This document shows, one piece after another, positions 14,969 through 22,529 of a stretch of DNA of 34,509 bases. Source of the DNA: Eubacteriales bacterium (GTDB taxonomy: Bacteria; Bacillota; Clostridia; Peptostreptococcales; Anaerovoracaceae); NCBI GenBank assembly GCA_028692535.1, contig JAQUXD010000001.1, forward strand, positions 1 to 34,509, written 5' to 3'. A program made the position numbers and the translations under genes. The notes under the pieces were generated by a model, which was given only the letters and a program-made list of their open reading frames with translations, made no database searches and was not told the origin of the DNA. Position 1 is the first letter of the stretch; each line of letters opens with the position of its first letter.

Positions 14969-16447
14969 ATGATGTCCGGATACTGGATTCCCATTGCGAT
15001 ATTCCTTCCCATACTCGGTGGTGTTCTGATCCCTCTGATCGGGTTTTCTCGTGCAAAGACCAGAGAAATCTACGTGATGTCCGTCGTTCTGGCCACCAGT
15101 TTCCTGTCCGCCGGCTTGATGGTCGCGCCGCCGGAGGGCGCCGTTTCCGTGGTGAGCATCACACGAACCATCGACATCGCATTTTATGTGGATGGATTGG
15201 GCACGGTGTTCGGCGTTCTTGTGACGTTTCTGTGGCCCTTGGCTACGCTGTATGCTTTTGAATACATGGCCCACGAGCATCGCAGGAACACGTTTTTCGC
15301 TTATTACACAATGACCTATGGACTGACCCTGGGAATTGCTTTTTCCGCCAATTTGATCACGATGTATCTCTTCTGCGAGTTGCTCACTCTGGTCACGCTG
15401 CCCCTAATCACACATACGCGTACAAAGGCAGCTTATGTGGCAGGCGTTAAGTATCTGATCTATTTTGTAGCCGGCGCCACGGCTGCCTTTGTGGGAATCA
15501 TTCTGTTTTTTGTGAACGGCGGAGGATTGGATTTCGTTCCCGGCGGGCTGTCTGCCGGCACTGCGGACATAGCCCCCGGCATCCTGGGCGCCTCGTTCCT
15601 TCTGATGTTTTTCGGCTTCGGCGCCAAGGCCGCCATTTTCCCGGTCCAGGACTGGCTGCCTTCCGCCGGCGTGGCGCCCACGCCGGTCACGGCTCTTCTC
15701 CATGCGGTGGCTGTGGTCAAATCCGGCGTCTTTGCCATTGCCCGGCTTACGTATTACAGCTTCGGCGCTGCACTGCTGGAGGGGACGCTGGTTCAGAAGA
15801 TCGCTTTGTCCTTTGCCATATTCACCATACTATACGGTGCGATCATGGCCTGGAAAGAAGTACATTTTAAAAGACGGCTGGCCTATTCCACCATTTCCAA
15901 TCTCTCTTATATGATCTTTGGCATCTTGCTCCTGACGCCGGCCGGATTGGTGGCCGGCCTGCTGCACATGTTGTTCCACGGAATCATGAAGATCGCCCTG
16001 TTTTTTGTGGCCGGCGCCGTAGCCTGTCAGAGCGGTCTGCACAACGTGACGGATCTTCGGGGCTACGGCCGTCGAATGCCCCGGACCTTTGCAGTCTTTA
16101 CGATGGCATCACTGTCCCTCATGGGAGTCGCACCCCTTTGCGGTTTTATGAGCAAGTGGTATCTTGCTCAGGCTGCGGTAGCCCGGGGCGGGATGTATGC
16201 CTATCTTGGATTGGTCGCGATTCTGATCGCGGCTGTGTTTACGGCCATTTATCTGCTGACCATCGTGCTGCGGGCGTATTTCCCTCCCAAGGGATATGAA
16301 CCTGCGGGACAGACCGAAGCAAAAGATCCCGGTCTTTATATGCAGATCCCCTTGGGCCTATTCGCCCTGGCTGTGGTCCTGCTGGGCTTGTTTGCCTGGC
16401 CGGTGGCCGAGTGGATCCGCAGTGCCGTAGCCGGTACATTTTTGTAA
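14969..16447 (+). CDS. Antiporter-like subunit 3 (MrpA/NuoL-type antiporter domain without the MrpA C-terminus)
   Basis: 492 residues of the ND5 superfamily. The TM7-TM8 region (FPVQDWLPSAGVAPTPVTAL, then LHAVAVVKSG) is of the NuoL/MrpA kind: Gln instead of His before DWLP, APTPV, and a conserved His245 before Lys251. The other copies have HPVAP or a Ser-rich equivalent there. Path residues are Glu137 (LFCELLT), Lys220 (GFGAKAA), Lys251 and Lys396 (FMSKWYL). Classical MrpA is about 800 residues; this protein stops after the antiporter domain. The missing C-terminal segments appear to be the DUF4040 gene and the MbhE part of the MrpB fusion upstream. Two adjacent ATGs are possible starts. It begins 13 bases after subunit 2. 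Confidence 0.85.
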   Translation: MMSGYWIPIAIFLPILGGVLIPLIGFSRAKTREIYVMSVVLATSFLSAGLMVAPPEGAVSVVSITRTIDIAFYVDGLGTVFGVLVTFLWPLATLYAFEYMAHEHRRNTFFAYYTMTYGLTLGIAFSANLITMYLFCELLTLVTLPLITHTRTKAAYVAGVKYLIYFVAGATAAFVGIILFFVNGGGLDFVPGGLSAGTADIAPGILGASFLLMFFGFGAKAAIFPVQDWLPSAGVAPTPVTALLHAVAVVKSGVFAIARLTYYSFGAALLEGTLVQKIALSFAIFTILYGAIMAWKEVHFKRRLAYSTISNLSYMIFGILLLTPAGLVAGLLHMLFHGIMKIALFFVAGAVACQSGLHNVTDLRGYGRRMPRTFAVFTMASLSLMGVAPLCGFMSKWYLAQAAVARGGMYAYLGLVAILIAAVFTAIYLLTIVLRAYFPPKGYEPAGQTEAKDPGLYMQIPLGLFALAVVLLGLFAWPVAEWIRSAVAGTFL

Positions 16448-16475
16448 AATTTCTTCAGGAAAGGAGGGATCGCCG

Positions 16476-18287
16476 ATGCAATATGGACTCTGGGGCCCGA
16501 TGCCGTCATTTTCGGACGGACAATTCCAGCTGCTCTACGGACTTATCGCTACGATCATGTGGATCTGCGCGCTGTTGTTTTCGAAAGAATATATGCATCG
16601 CCGACTTCATGGGGGGCGCTATTACGTCTTTATGGGCATTACGTATCTGGCTACCATGGGAGTGTTTTTATCTGCCGATCTCCTGACGCTGTTCGTATTC
16701 TTTGAGATCATGTCCTTTTCCTCTTATGTGCTGGTGGTCCAGGAGGAAACGCCGGAGGCCCTGGAGGCCGCCGGTCTTTACCTGGCTGTCTCCGTGGCCG
16801 GAGGCATGGCTCTGCTCATGGGGCTGTTTTTGCTCCAGGACACACTGGGAACGCTGGAATGGACCCGGTGGGCCGAAGCGGCGGCCTCTCTGCCGGACAA
16901 AAGCAGACTTTATGTGGCCGGCGGCTTTGCCGCAGTCGGGTTTGGCGCCAAAGCCGGTCTGTTTCCGCTGCACATTTGGCTGCCGAAAGCCCACCCTGTG
17001 GCGCCTGCGCCTGCATCGGCCCTGCTGTCCGGAATATTGACAAAGGCCGGAGTCTTCGGCTTGATCATTTTGTCGGTCTTCCTTTTTGAGGGCGATAACG
17101 CCTGGGGAACCGTGTTGTTGATCCTGGGCTTGATCACAATGCTTCTGGGGGCCGTGCTGGCCTTGTTCTCCGTGGATCTGAAGCGCACGCTGGCTTGTTC
17201 CTCCGTGTCTCAGATTGGATTCATTACGCTGGGTCTTGCCATGGTCTGCATTCTGGGCACCCACAACGCTATCGCTGCCCGGGGGGTGATCCTCCACATG
17301 GTGAATCATTCGTCTATCAAGCTGCTGCTCTTTCTCTGCGCCGGAGTCATCTACCTGAAAACCCACCATCTGGGATTGAATGAGATCCGGGGCTTCGGAC
17401 GGAAAAAGCCGCTGCTGGGCCTTTTTTTCCTGACGGGAGCCGCTTCCATCGCCGGCCTGCCTCTGACCAGCGGATATGTGAGCAAGACACTGCTGCACGA
17501 AGCGATCGCAGAACACCTGGCGGCCGGGATCTTTCCGGAAGGGGCCGAAGTATTATTTTCCGCGGCCGAGTGGATCTTTCTCCTTACCGGCGGCTTGACG
17601 GTTGCTTATATGGCAAAACTGTTTGTCTGTATTTTTCTTGAGAAAAATGCGGATCAGGAGCGTCAGGCCGTCTATGAACAAGCTGATTCGCAGTTTGCCC
17701 GGCCTGCGAGTTTGCTCGCTCTGATTGTGCCGGCGATTTTTCTGGCAGCGGCCGGGGTGGCTCCCTACCGGATCCTGAATGTTCTTGCTGACGGGGTCCA
17801 GAGCTTTGTGTCCCTTCACCCGCTTGAACATTCTCTGCATTATTACACTGCCGTCAATCTGTCCGGCGCCTTGATTTCGATCGGTATGGGATCGGTGATC
17901 TACGGTTTGATCGTTCGGAAGTTCCTGATGAAATCCAACGCTGCCGGCCAGAAAATGTACGCAGATCGCTGGCCGCCGGCCTTGGATCTGGAGCGTCTTG
18001 TTTTTCGGCCTTTGGTCCGGGGGATCACCTGGGTCGGCGTCGTTTTTATAGGAATCGTCTTTGCCCGGTCTGTGGATCTGCTCATCGCCAGCATGGAAAA
18101 CGATCTCTTCCGGCAGATCCACTCCGACGAAGAGCGTTTTTCTCCGCTGGAATGGATGCGAAATCATCCCATGGCGGATTTCTGGAGACGCACCCAGGAG
18201 ACGTATGCGGCGTTTTCGCAGAGTCTTTCCTTCGGTCTGTTGGCTACGGTAATCGGCCTTTGCGCCGTGCTGATCTATCTGCTATAA
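16476..18287 (+). CDS. Antiporter-like subunit 4 with C-terminal extension (MrpD/HyfB-like)
   Basis: 603 residues, the longest of the four. The core has Glu77 (FVFFEIMS), Lys159 (GFGAKAGLFPLHIWLPKAHP), Lys190 (GILTKAG) and Lys337 (YVSKTLL). After about residue 400 there is an extension of about 200 residues with further hydrophobic segments and a connecting region (PPALDLERLVFRPLVRG). This resembles the C-terminal extensions of HyfB/NuoL-like subunits that add a helix along the side of the complex. GGAGGG lies 8 bases before the ATG. It is the last antiporter gene; the DUF554 gene follows 10 bases later. The assignment to the superfamily is firm; the exact orthology is not. Confidence 0.88.
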   Translation: MQYGLWGPMPSFSDGQFQLLYGLIATIMWICALLFSKEYMHRRLHGGRYYVFMGITYLATMGVFLSADLLTLFVFFEIMSFSSYVLVVQEETPEALEAAGLYLAVSVAGGMALLMGLFLLQDTLGTLEWTRWAEAAASLPDKSRLYVAGGFAAVGFGAKAGLFPLHIWLPKAHPVAPAPASALLSGILTKAGVFGLIILSVFLFEGDNAWGTVLLILGLITMLLGAVLALFSVDLKRTLACSSVSQIGFITLGLAMVCILGTHNAIAARGVILHMVNHSSIKLLLFLCAGVIYLKTHHLGLNEIRGFGRKKPLLGLFFLTGAASIAGLPLTSGYVSKTLLHEAIAEHLAAGIFPEGAEVLFSAAEWIFLLTGGLTVAYMAKLFVCIFLEKNADQERQAVYEQADSQFARPASLLALIVPAIFLAAAGVAPYRILNVLADGVQSFVSLHPLEHSLHYYTAVNLSGALISIGMGSVIYGLIVRKFLMKSNAAGQKMYADRWPPALDLERLVFRPLVRGITWVGVVFIGIVFARSVDLLIASMENDLFRQIHSDEERFSPLEWMRNHPMADFWRRTQETYAAFSQSLSFGLLATVIGLCAVLIYLL

Positions 18288-18297
18288 TAGGTGCATT

Positions 18298-18999
18298 ATG
18301 TTTGGTATTTTTTCCGGAACGATTGTCAATGCCCTGCTGGTGATCGTGGGGACGGCTGCAGGATTGATCTTTAAAACGGATCGGCTGCAATCCATCGGGG
18401 AACGCATTTTTCAGGTGTTCGCCCTTTTTGTCCTGGCCATGGGCGTCAACGGCGCTTCGGATCTGTCCCGGCCGGTGTTCATCCTGCTTTCTGTTACCGG
18501 CGGCGTAGCGCTGGGCGAGATCATCGATTTGGACGAAAAATTCAATCGTCTGGGCAGAAGCCTGCAAAAACGGTTTGCACGGTCCGACGACAGTCATTTT
18601 GCCACGGGTTTTATCCAGGCCTCTCTTCTCTTCTGCGTGGGATCCATGACCGTGGTAGGAGCCCTTCAGTCCGGCATGGACGGCAATCACAGCGTGCTCT
18701 ACGCCAAGAGCCTGATCGATGGCGTGTCCGCCGCTACGCTGGCCATGGGCTTTGGGATCGGCGTGGGATTTTCCGCCATTTCCGTGCTGATCTACGAGGG
18801 GTTGCTGACCCTTGCTGCCGGCGCCATCGCACCCGTCATGAGCGCGGAGATCATAGCATTGAGCTCTACCATCGGCAGTCTTTTTCTGATCGGGATGGCC
18901 TTGAACATGCTCAAACTCACAGAATTGAAGATCGCAAACTTTCTGCCGGCCATGTTCGTTCCCATCTTTTATGAAGCCGTCAGGCTTCTCCTTTCGTGA
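18298..18999 (+). CDS. DUF554 family membrane protein
   Basis: 233 residues with about six or seven hydrophobic segments. It matches the DUF554 (YdfK/YqgA-like) family by its N-terminal GTIVNALLVIVGTAAGL, the acidic IDLDEKFNRLG stretch, the FCVGSMTVVGALQSG motif and DGVSAATLAMGFGIGVGFSA. The biochemical function of the family is not established; transport has been proposed. The ATG comes 10 bases after the last antiporter stop, with a weak AGGTG site, so it is probably co-transcribed with the antiporter. Whether it works with the antiporter is unknown. Confidence 0.85.
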   Translation: MFGIFSGTIVNALLVIVGTAAGLIFKTDRLQSIGERIFQVFALFVLAMGVNGASDLSRPVFILLSVTGGVALGEIIDLDEKFNRLGRSLQKRFARSDDSHFATGFIQASLLFCVGSMTVVGALQSGMDGNHSVLYAKSLIDGVSAATLAMGFGIGVGFSAISVLIYEGLLTLAAGAIAPVMSAEIIALSSTIGSLFLIGMALNMLKLTELKIANFLPAMFVPIFYEAVRLLLS

Positions 19000-19043
19000 A
19001 CAATATCCTTGCCGGCCGGCTTTGTCGCGCCGCGTCGTTTGCC

Positions 19044-19071
19044 TTGCATGAAATCAAGAATCAGGTATAAT
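19044..19071 (+). promoter_or_regulatory. Candidate promoter for the hydrogenase-sensor cassette
   Basis: A perfect TATAAT lies at 19066-19071. The best -35 is TTGCAT at 19044-19049 with a 16-base spacer, matching only the TTG. Transcription would start near 19078, about 45 bases before the DRTGG gene. The region 19000-19122 holds no gene. Confidence 0.5.
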
Positions 19072-19122
19072 TAGTATTGCATACAACAAGTTTCATCCTG
19101 CAGTGTGCCACGGGGAGGAATT

Positions 19123-19467
19123 ATGAGAATTCAAAGAGTAAGAGAAGTGCTGGACGCGTCGGTGCTCTGCGGAGAAGAACTGCTGGACAGGGAGATCCTT
19201 TCCGCCTGCGCGGCGGATCTGATGAGCGATGTGCTGGCTTACGTCAAGACCGAAGCATTGCTGCTTACCGGTCTGACCAATACGCAGGTTATCCACACGG
19301 CAGATATGATGGACATCAACTGCATCGTCTTTGTACGAGGCAAAATGCCTTCGCAGGAGCTGATCGAATACGGACGGAAGCACGACATGGTTTTACTCAG
19401 CACTCCCCACAAAATGTACTATGCCAGCGGCTTGCTCTACAATGCCGGTCTCGGCGCCTGCAGGTGA
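19123..19467 (+). CDS. DRTGG-domain protein 1 of the hydrogenase-sensor cassette
   Basis: 114 residues. The body matches small stand-alone DRTGG-domain proteins (LTGLTNTQVIHTADMMDINC, then IVFVRGKMP and the C-terminal SGLLYNAGLG), which occur beside sensory [FeFe] hydrogenases in anaerobes. The DRTGG fold is also found in phosphotransacetylase regulatory regions and is thought to bind a small ligand; the ligand here is unknown. The ATG at 19123 follows GGGGAGGA; a slightly longer frame from 19105 would include the ribosome site. It opens a cassette of five closely spaced genes. The HATPase starts 3 bases after its stop. Confidence 0.82.
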   Translation: MRIQRVREVLDASVLCGEELLDREILSACAADLMSDVLAYVKTEALLLTGLTNTQVIHTADMMDINCIVFVRGKMPSQELIEYGRKHDMVLLSTPHKMYYASGLLYNAGLGACR

Positions 19468-19470
19468 CTC

Positions 19471-19896
19471 ATGGAAAAACTGCACTTGCATTACGATGTG
19501 GAAGGCAACGATTTTATCGCCGCCGGAGAGGCCTCCGGCCAGGTGAAGCGCGCGCTTCGGCAGCTGGGCATTGATTTTGAAGTCATTCGCCGCTGCGCCA
19601 TTTGCATGTATGAAGGAGAGATCAACATGGTGGTCCATGCCGACGGCGGCACGGCCGACGTGATGGTTGAGAAGGACAAGGTAACCATCATCCTGGAGGA
19701 TCGGGGTCCGGGTATTTCGGATATGGAGCTGGCCATGCAGGAAGGTTATTCCACGGCGTCTCAGGATGTACGGGAGTTGGGCTTCGGCGCAGGCATGGGT
19801 CTTCCCAACATGAAGAAATATTCCGACTCGCTGGAAATCAACAGCGAAGTGGGAAAAGGAACAAAGGTCACCATGGTGATCCATATCCCCGGCTGA
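19471..19896 (+). CDS. Small HATPase protein (anti-sigma/serine-kinase-like)
   Basis: 141 residues forming a single GHKL ATP-binding domain. The N-box reads YEGEINMVVHA with Glu48-x3-Asn52 and His56, the G1 box DRGPGI, and the G2 box GFGAGMGLPNM; all core ATP-binding residues are present. This is the SpoIIAB/RsbW-like architecture of serine kinases and anti-sigma factors, with no sensor or dimerisation domain. It lies 3 bases after DRTGG protein 1 and 48 before the sensory hydrogenase, so it is a plausible output module for that sensor. The target protein is not visible in the window. Confidence 0.85.
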   Translation: MEKLHLHYDVEGNDFIAAGEASGQVKRALRQLGIDFEVIRRCAICMYEGEINMVVHADGGTADVMVEKDKVTIILEDRGPGISDMELAMQEGYSTASQDVRELGFGAGMGLPNMKKYSDSLEINSEVGKGTKVTMVIHIPG

Positions 19897-19944
19897 CTGT
19901 CCGAAAATCCATAGACTGTTTCAGCGCAGATCGGAGGGTGCACA

Positions 19945-21285
19945 TTGAAGCATTCGGTAACACTGGATAAAGATAAATGCAAAGGCTGTACGACCTGTAT
20001 CAAACACTGCCCCACGGAAGCCATCCGGGTTCGGCGCGGTATTGCTCATATTACCGAAGAGCGTTGTATCGATTGCGGCAACTGCATTCGGGTATGCCCT
20101 CATAAAGCGAAAAAAGCGGTATGCGACGATTTCGATCGTCTGAAAGAATTCGAATACAACATCGCGCTGCCGGCGCCGTCTCTCTACGGCCAGTTTCGCA
20201 ATCTCACCGATGTCAATCAGGTCCTCACGGCGTTTTTGCATATCGGATTCGACCATGTGGAAGAAGTGGCCCGGGGTGCCGAGCTCGTGTCCAGCCTCAC
20301 CAAATATGAGATGGAAAGCGATCCGAACCTGCCCAAACCCCTGATCTCTTCGGCTTGTCCGGCTGCCGTGCGGTTGATCTGCCAGCGATTCCCCAAGCTG
20401 ATCCCCCATATTTCAAAGGTCAGCGCGCCCTTCGAGATCGTAGCGATCCTGGCGCGCCAAGAGGCCGTGGAGCGGACCGGATTGCCACCGGAGAAAATCG
20501 GTGTGTTTTTCATTACGCCCTGTCCGGCCAAAGTGAGCGCCGGAAGAAATCCGGCCGGCTTGGAAACGCCCGTTGTGGACGGATTTTTCGCGATTTCCGA
20601 CATCTATAAACGTTTGATCAATGCGATGAAAAATATCGACGAACCTCAGAAACTGGCTCATTCCGGCCTGATCGGTGTGGGCTGGGCCCACTGCGGAGGC
20701 GAATCCAATGCCGTTTTCCAGGGACAGCATCTGGCTGTGGACGGCATAGACAATATCATCGAGGTACTGGAGGACCTGGAGGACGGTCTGCTGCCTCAGA
20801 TCGATTTTTTGGAGTTGAATGCCTGCAATCAGGGCTGTGTGGGGGGCTGCCTTACCGTGGAAAATCCCTATGTGGCCCAGACGCGAATCAAACAGCTGAT
20901 TCAGCACATGCCCATCAGTATGAATAAGGTGTCCACGGAGCCCAAGCCTCCTTCCTATATGTTTGATGATAAACCGCTGGAAGCTTCGCCGGTGAACGTG
21001 TTGGATGACGATATCGAAGTGGCGATGCAGAAGTATGCCCAGATCGAAAAGCTGGTGGAAACACTGCCGGGGCTCGACTGCGGCAGCTGTGGCGCCCCCA
21101 CCTGCAAAACGCTGGCCGAGGACATCGTTCAGGGTCTGGCCTCGGAAGACGACTGCATTTTCCGCATGCGGGAACGAATGCAATATCTGATGGGTATGGG
21201 CGATGCGGATGAATATCTCCCTCTGCCTTTCCGGCGGCGGGACGAAGAAGCTGAAAAAGCAGAGCAAGAAAGGAACGAACCATGA
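19945..21285 (+). CDS. Sensory-type [FeFe] hydrogenase (HydS/group C-D-like), without a PAS domain
   Basis: 446 residues. The N-terminal two-[4Fe-4S] ferredoxin domain has CKGCTTCIKHC and CIDCGNCIRVC. The H-domain keeps the four Cys expected to bind the H-cluster: Cys138 (SSACP), Cys193 (TPCPAK), Cys294 and Cys298 (ACNQGCVGGC). The Cys that passes protons in catalytic enzymes is Ala137, as known for the putative sensory hydrogenases. A C-terminal Fes-type [4Fe-4S] domain follows (Cys379, 382, 387, 404), then an acidic tail; there is no PAS domain. The start is TTG with GGAGG 7 bases upstream. It probably senses H2 or redox state rather than turning over H2 fast. Its stop overlaps DRTGG protein 2 (ATGA). 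Confidence 0.85.
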   Translation: MKHSVTLDKDKCKGCTTCIKHCPTEAIRVRRGIAHITEERCIDCGNCIRVCPHKAKKAVCDDFDRLKEFEYNIALPAPSLYGQFRNLTDVNQVLTAFLHIGFDHVEEVARGAELVSSLTKYEMESDPNLPKPLISSACPAAVRLICQRFPKLIPHISKVSAPFEIVAILARQEAVERTGLPPEKIGVFFITPCPAKVSAGRNPAGLETPVVDGFFAISDIYKRLINAMKNIDEPQKLAHSGLIGVGWAHCGGESNAVFQGQHLAVDGIDNIIEVLEDLEDGLLPQIDFLELNACNQGCVGGCLTVENPYVAQTRIKQLIQHMPISMNKVSTEPKPPSYMFDDKPLEASPVNVLDDDIEVAMQKYAQIEKLVETLPGLDCGSCGAPTCKTLAEDIVQGLASEDDCIFRMRERMQYLMGMGDADEYLPLPFRRRDEEAEKAEQERNEP

Positions 21286-21611
21286 CAGTAGCCGAAGTAG
21301 CAAAGAATTTGAATCTGACCTGCCATGTAGCCGCTGACGGAAAGCGAGAAGTGGAAGGAGGATATGTGGGAGACCTGCTCAGCTGGGTCATCGGTCGGGC
21401 CGGGCAGGGCGGCGCATGGGTCACCATCATGTCCAATCCCAACGTGGCCGCCGTAGCCATGCTGGCGGATACGTCCATGATCATCCTGGCCGAGGGCGTT
21501 CAGCCCGACGAAACGCTTCTGGCCAAAGCAAAGCAGCATCGGTTGAATCTATATACGGCAACCGAAGGGGCGTATGAGCTGGCTTGGCGACTGCACGAGC
21601 TGATCGGCTGA
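21282..21611 (+). CDS. DRTGG-domain protein 2 of the hydrogenase-sensor cassette
   Basis: 109 residues, related in size and fold to DRTGG protein 1 but clearly divergent. Typical features are GGYVGDLLSWVIGRAGQGGA, AWVTIMSNPNVAAVAML and ADTSMIILAEG. It begins with ATGA overlapping the hydrogenase stop, so the two are translated together, with AGAAAGGA upstream. Placement of one DRTGG gene on each side of HATPase plus HydS suggests that both belong to the same signalling unit. A ligand is not known. Confidence 0.85.
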   Translation: MTVAEVAKNLNLTCHVAADGKREVEGGYVGDLLSWVIGRAGQGGAWVTIMSNPNVAAVAMLADTSMIILAEGVQPDETLLAKAKQHRLNLYTATEGAYELAWRLHELIG

Positions 21612-21641
21612 CGTTTTCGGGCGCCGGCACAGGAGACGCCG

Positions 21642-22373
21642 ATGAAACTGTTCTATGACCTTCACATCCATTCCTGCTTATCCCCCTGCGGAGACAGCGA
21701 GATGACGCCTGCAAATATTGCCGGCATGGCGTACCTGGCCGGCTTGAATGTGGTTGCGATCTCGGATCACAACACTGCCCGTCACTGCCGGAGCTTTTCG
21801 AGTTGGGCGGAACGTTATCATCTGCTGGCGGTGCCTGCCATGGAACTGAATACCAGAGAAGAAGTCCATATCCTCTGCCTGTTTCCCGAGCTGGAAGCGG
21901 CAGAGGATTTTGATGCATATGTTCGAACGAAGCTGCCCGATATCAAAAATCGCCCGGATTTCTTCGGTCCGCAATTGATCCTGGACGATCAGGACCGGGT
22001 GATCGGTCAGGAAGACCGGCTCCTCACCGTAGGAACGGAGATCAGCATCTATGAGATATCAAGCCTGATGAAACCCTACGAAGGTCTGGCGATCCCGGCC
22101 CACATCGACAGGGATTCCAATTCGGTGCTGGCCAATCTGGGTTTTGTGACGACGGACATGGGCTTTACTGTTTCAGAGATTACCCGGCGGGGCGATCTTC
22201 CGGCGATCCGCGCGGAGAATGCAGCGCTGCGAGGCAAACCCTATGTCACAAATTCCGACGCGCATTATCTGGGAGATATTTTTGATGCCGAGTTCACCCT
22301 GGAAACCGAGGACTGGTCCTCTCGGGGGGTGGTCGATGCCATCCGAAAAGGAAATGGTTTAGGACGATTGTGA
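21642..22373 (+). CDS. PHP-domain metal-dependent phosphoesterase-like protein
   Basis: 243 residues with the PHP fold. The metal-binding motifs are in order: DLHIHSCLSPCGD near the N-terminus, ISDHNTARHC, a Glu in MELNTREEVH, PAHIDRDSNS, and NSDAHYLGD near the C-terminus. It is therefore probably an active phosphoesterase on a small phosphorylated substrate or nucleotide. It starts 30 bases after DRTGG protein 2 with AGGAG upstream. PHP genes occur in the same place in other HydS cassettes as far as I recall. Its final codons overlap a Rex-like operator. Confidence 0.88.
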   Translation: MKLFYDLHIHSCLSPCGDSEMTPANIAGMAYLAGLNVVAISDHNTARHCRSFSSWAERYHLLAVPAMELNTREEVHILCLFPELEAAEDFDAYVRTKLPDIKNRPDFFGPQLILDDQDRVIGQEDRLLTVGTEISIYEISSLMKPYEGLAIPAHIDRDSNSVLANLGFVTTDMGFTVSEITRRGDLPAIRAENAALRGKPYVTNSDAHYLGDIFDAEFTLETEDWSSRGVVDAIRKGNGLGRL

Positions 22374-22385
22374 ATATTTAGACAA
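22368..22385. promoter_or_regulatory. Candidate Rex (NADH-sensing repressor) operator
   Basis: The 18-base element TTGTGAATATTTAGACAA matches 12 of the 14 defined positions of the consensus TTGTKAA-N4-TTMACAA. The left half is perfect and the right half has two mismatches. It overlaps the PHP stop codon and lies about 48 bases upstream of the hnd -35 box. Rex regulation of hydrogenase operons is established in several anaerobes; that it acts here is inference. Confidence 0.4.
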
Positions 22386-22433
22386 AAAACCGTAATTATT
22401 AAGCCGATATTCCAATTTACGCTACAGGTTCGG

Positions 22434-22462
22434 TTTACATTGGATGTACGCTATGTTAAAAT
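22434..22462 (+). promoter_or_regulatory. Sigma-A promoter of the hnd hydrogenase operon
   Basis: TTTACA (22434-22439) and TAAAAT (22457-22462) are separated by exactly 17 bases, and a TG one base before the -10 makes it an extended -10 promoter. Transcription should start near 22469, leaving a leader of about 60 bases. That leader contains a T-rich stretch with a weak 6-bp inverted repeat, then AAGGAGG and the hndA ATG. The whole interval 22374-22529 is A/T-rich and contains no gene. Confidence 0.75.
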
Positions 22463-22529
22463 TGTGACGAACTAATAACGTTTCGTTTTTTTTGTTATTT
22501 ACTATAGAAGTACAAGGAGGTTCTGACAC

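Noticed and set aside
18283-18288. A perfect TATAAT just before the DUF554 gene
   Set aside because: It overlaps the stop codon of antiporter subunit 4, the -35 (TTGCGC) is poor, and transcription would start about 3 bases before the ATG.
19074-19091. Possible Rex site ending in CAACAA before DRTGG protein 1
   Set aside because: Only about 8 of 14 consensus positions match.
22462-22479. A second Rex-like half-site (TTGTGAC) at the hnd transcription start
   Set aside because: The left half matches but the right half matches only about three of seven positions.
22474-22499. Inverted repeat AATAAC/GTTATT in the hnd leader as a riboswitch or attenuator
   Set aside because: Only six weak A/T-rich pairs around a 14-base loop; no known riboswitch core is visible.
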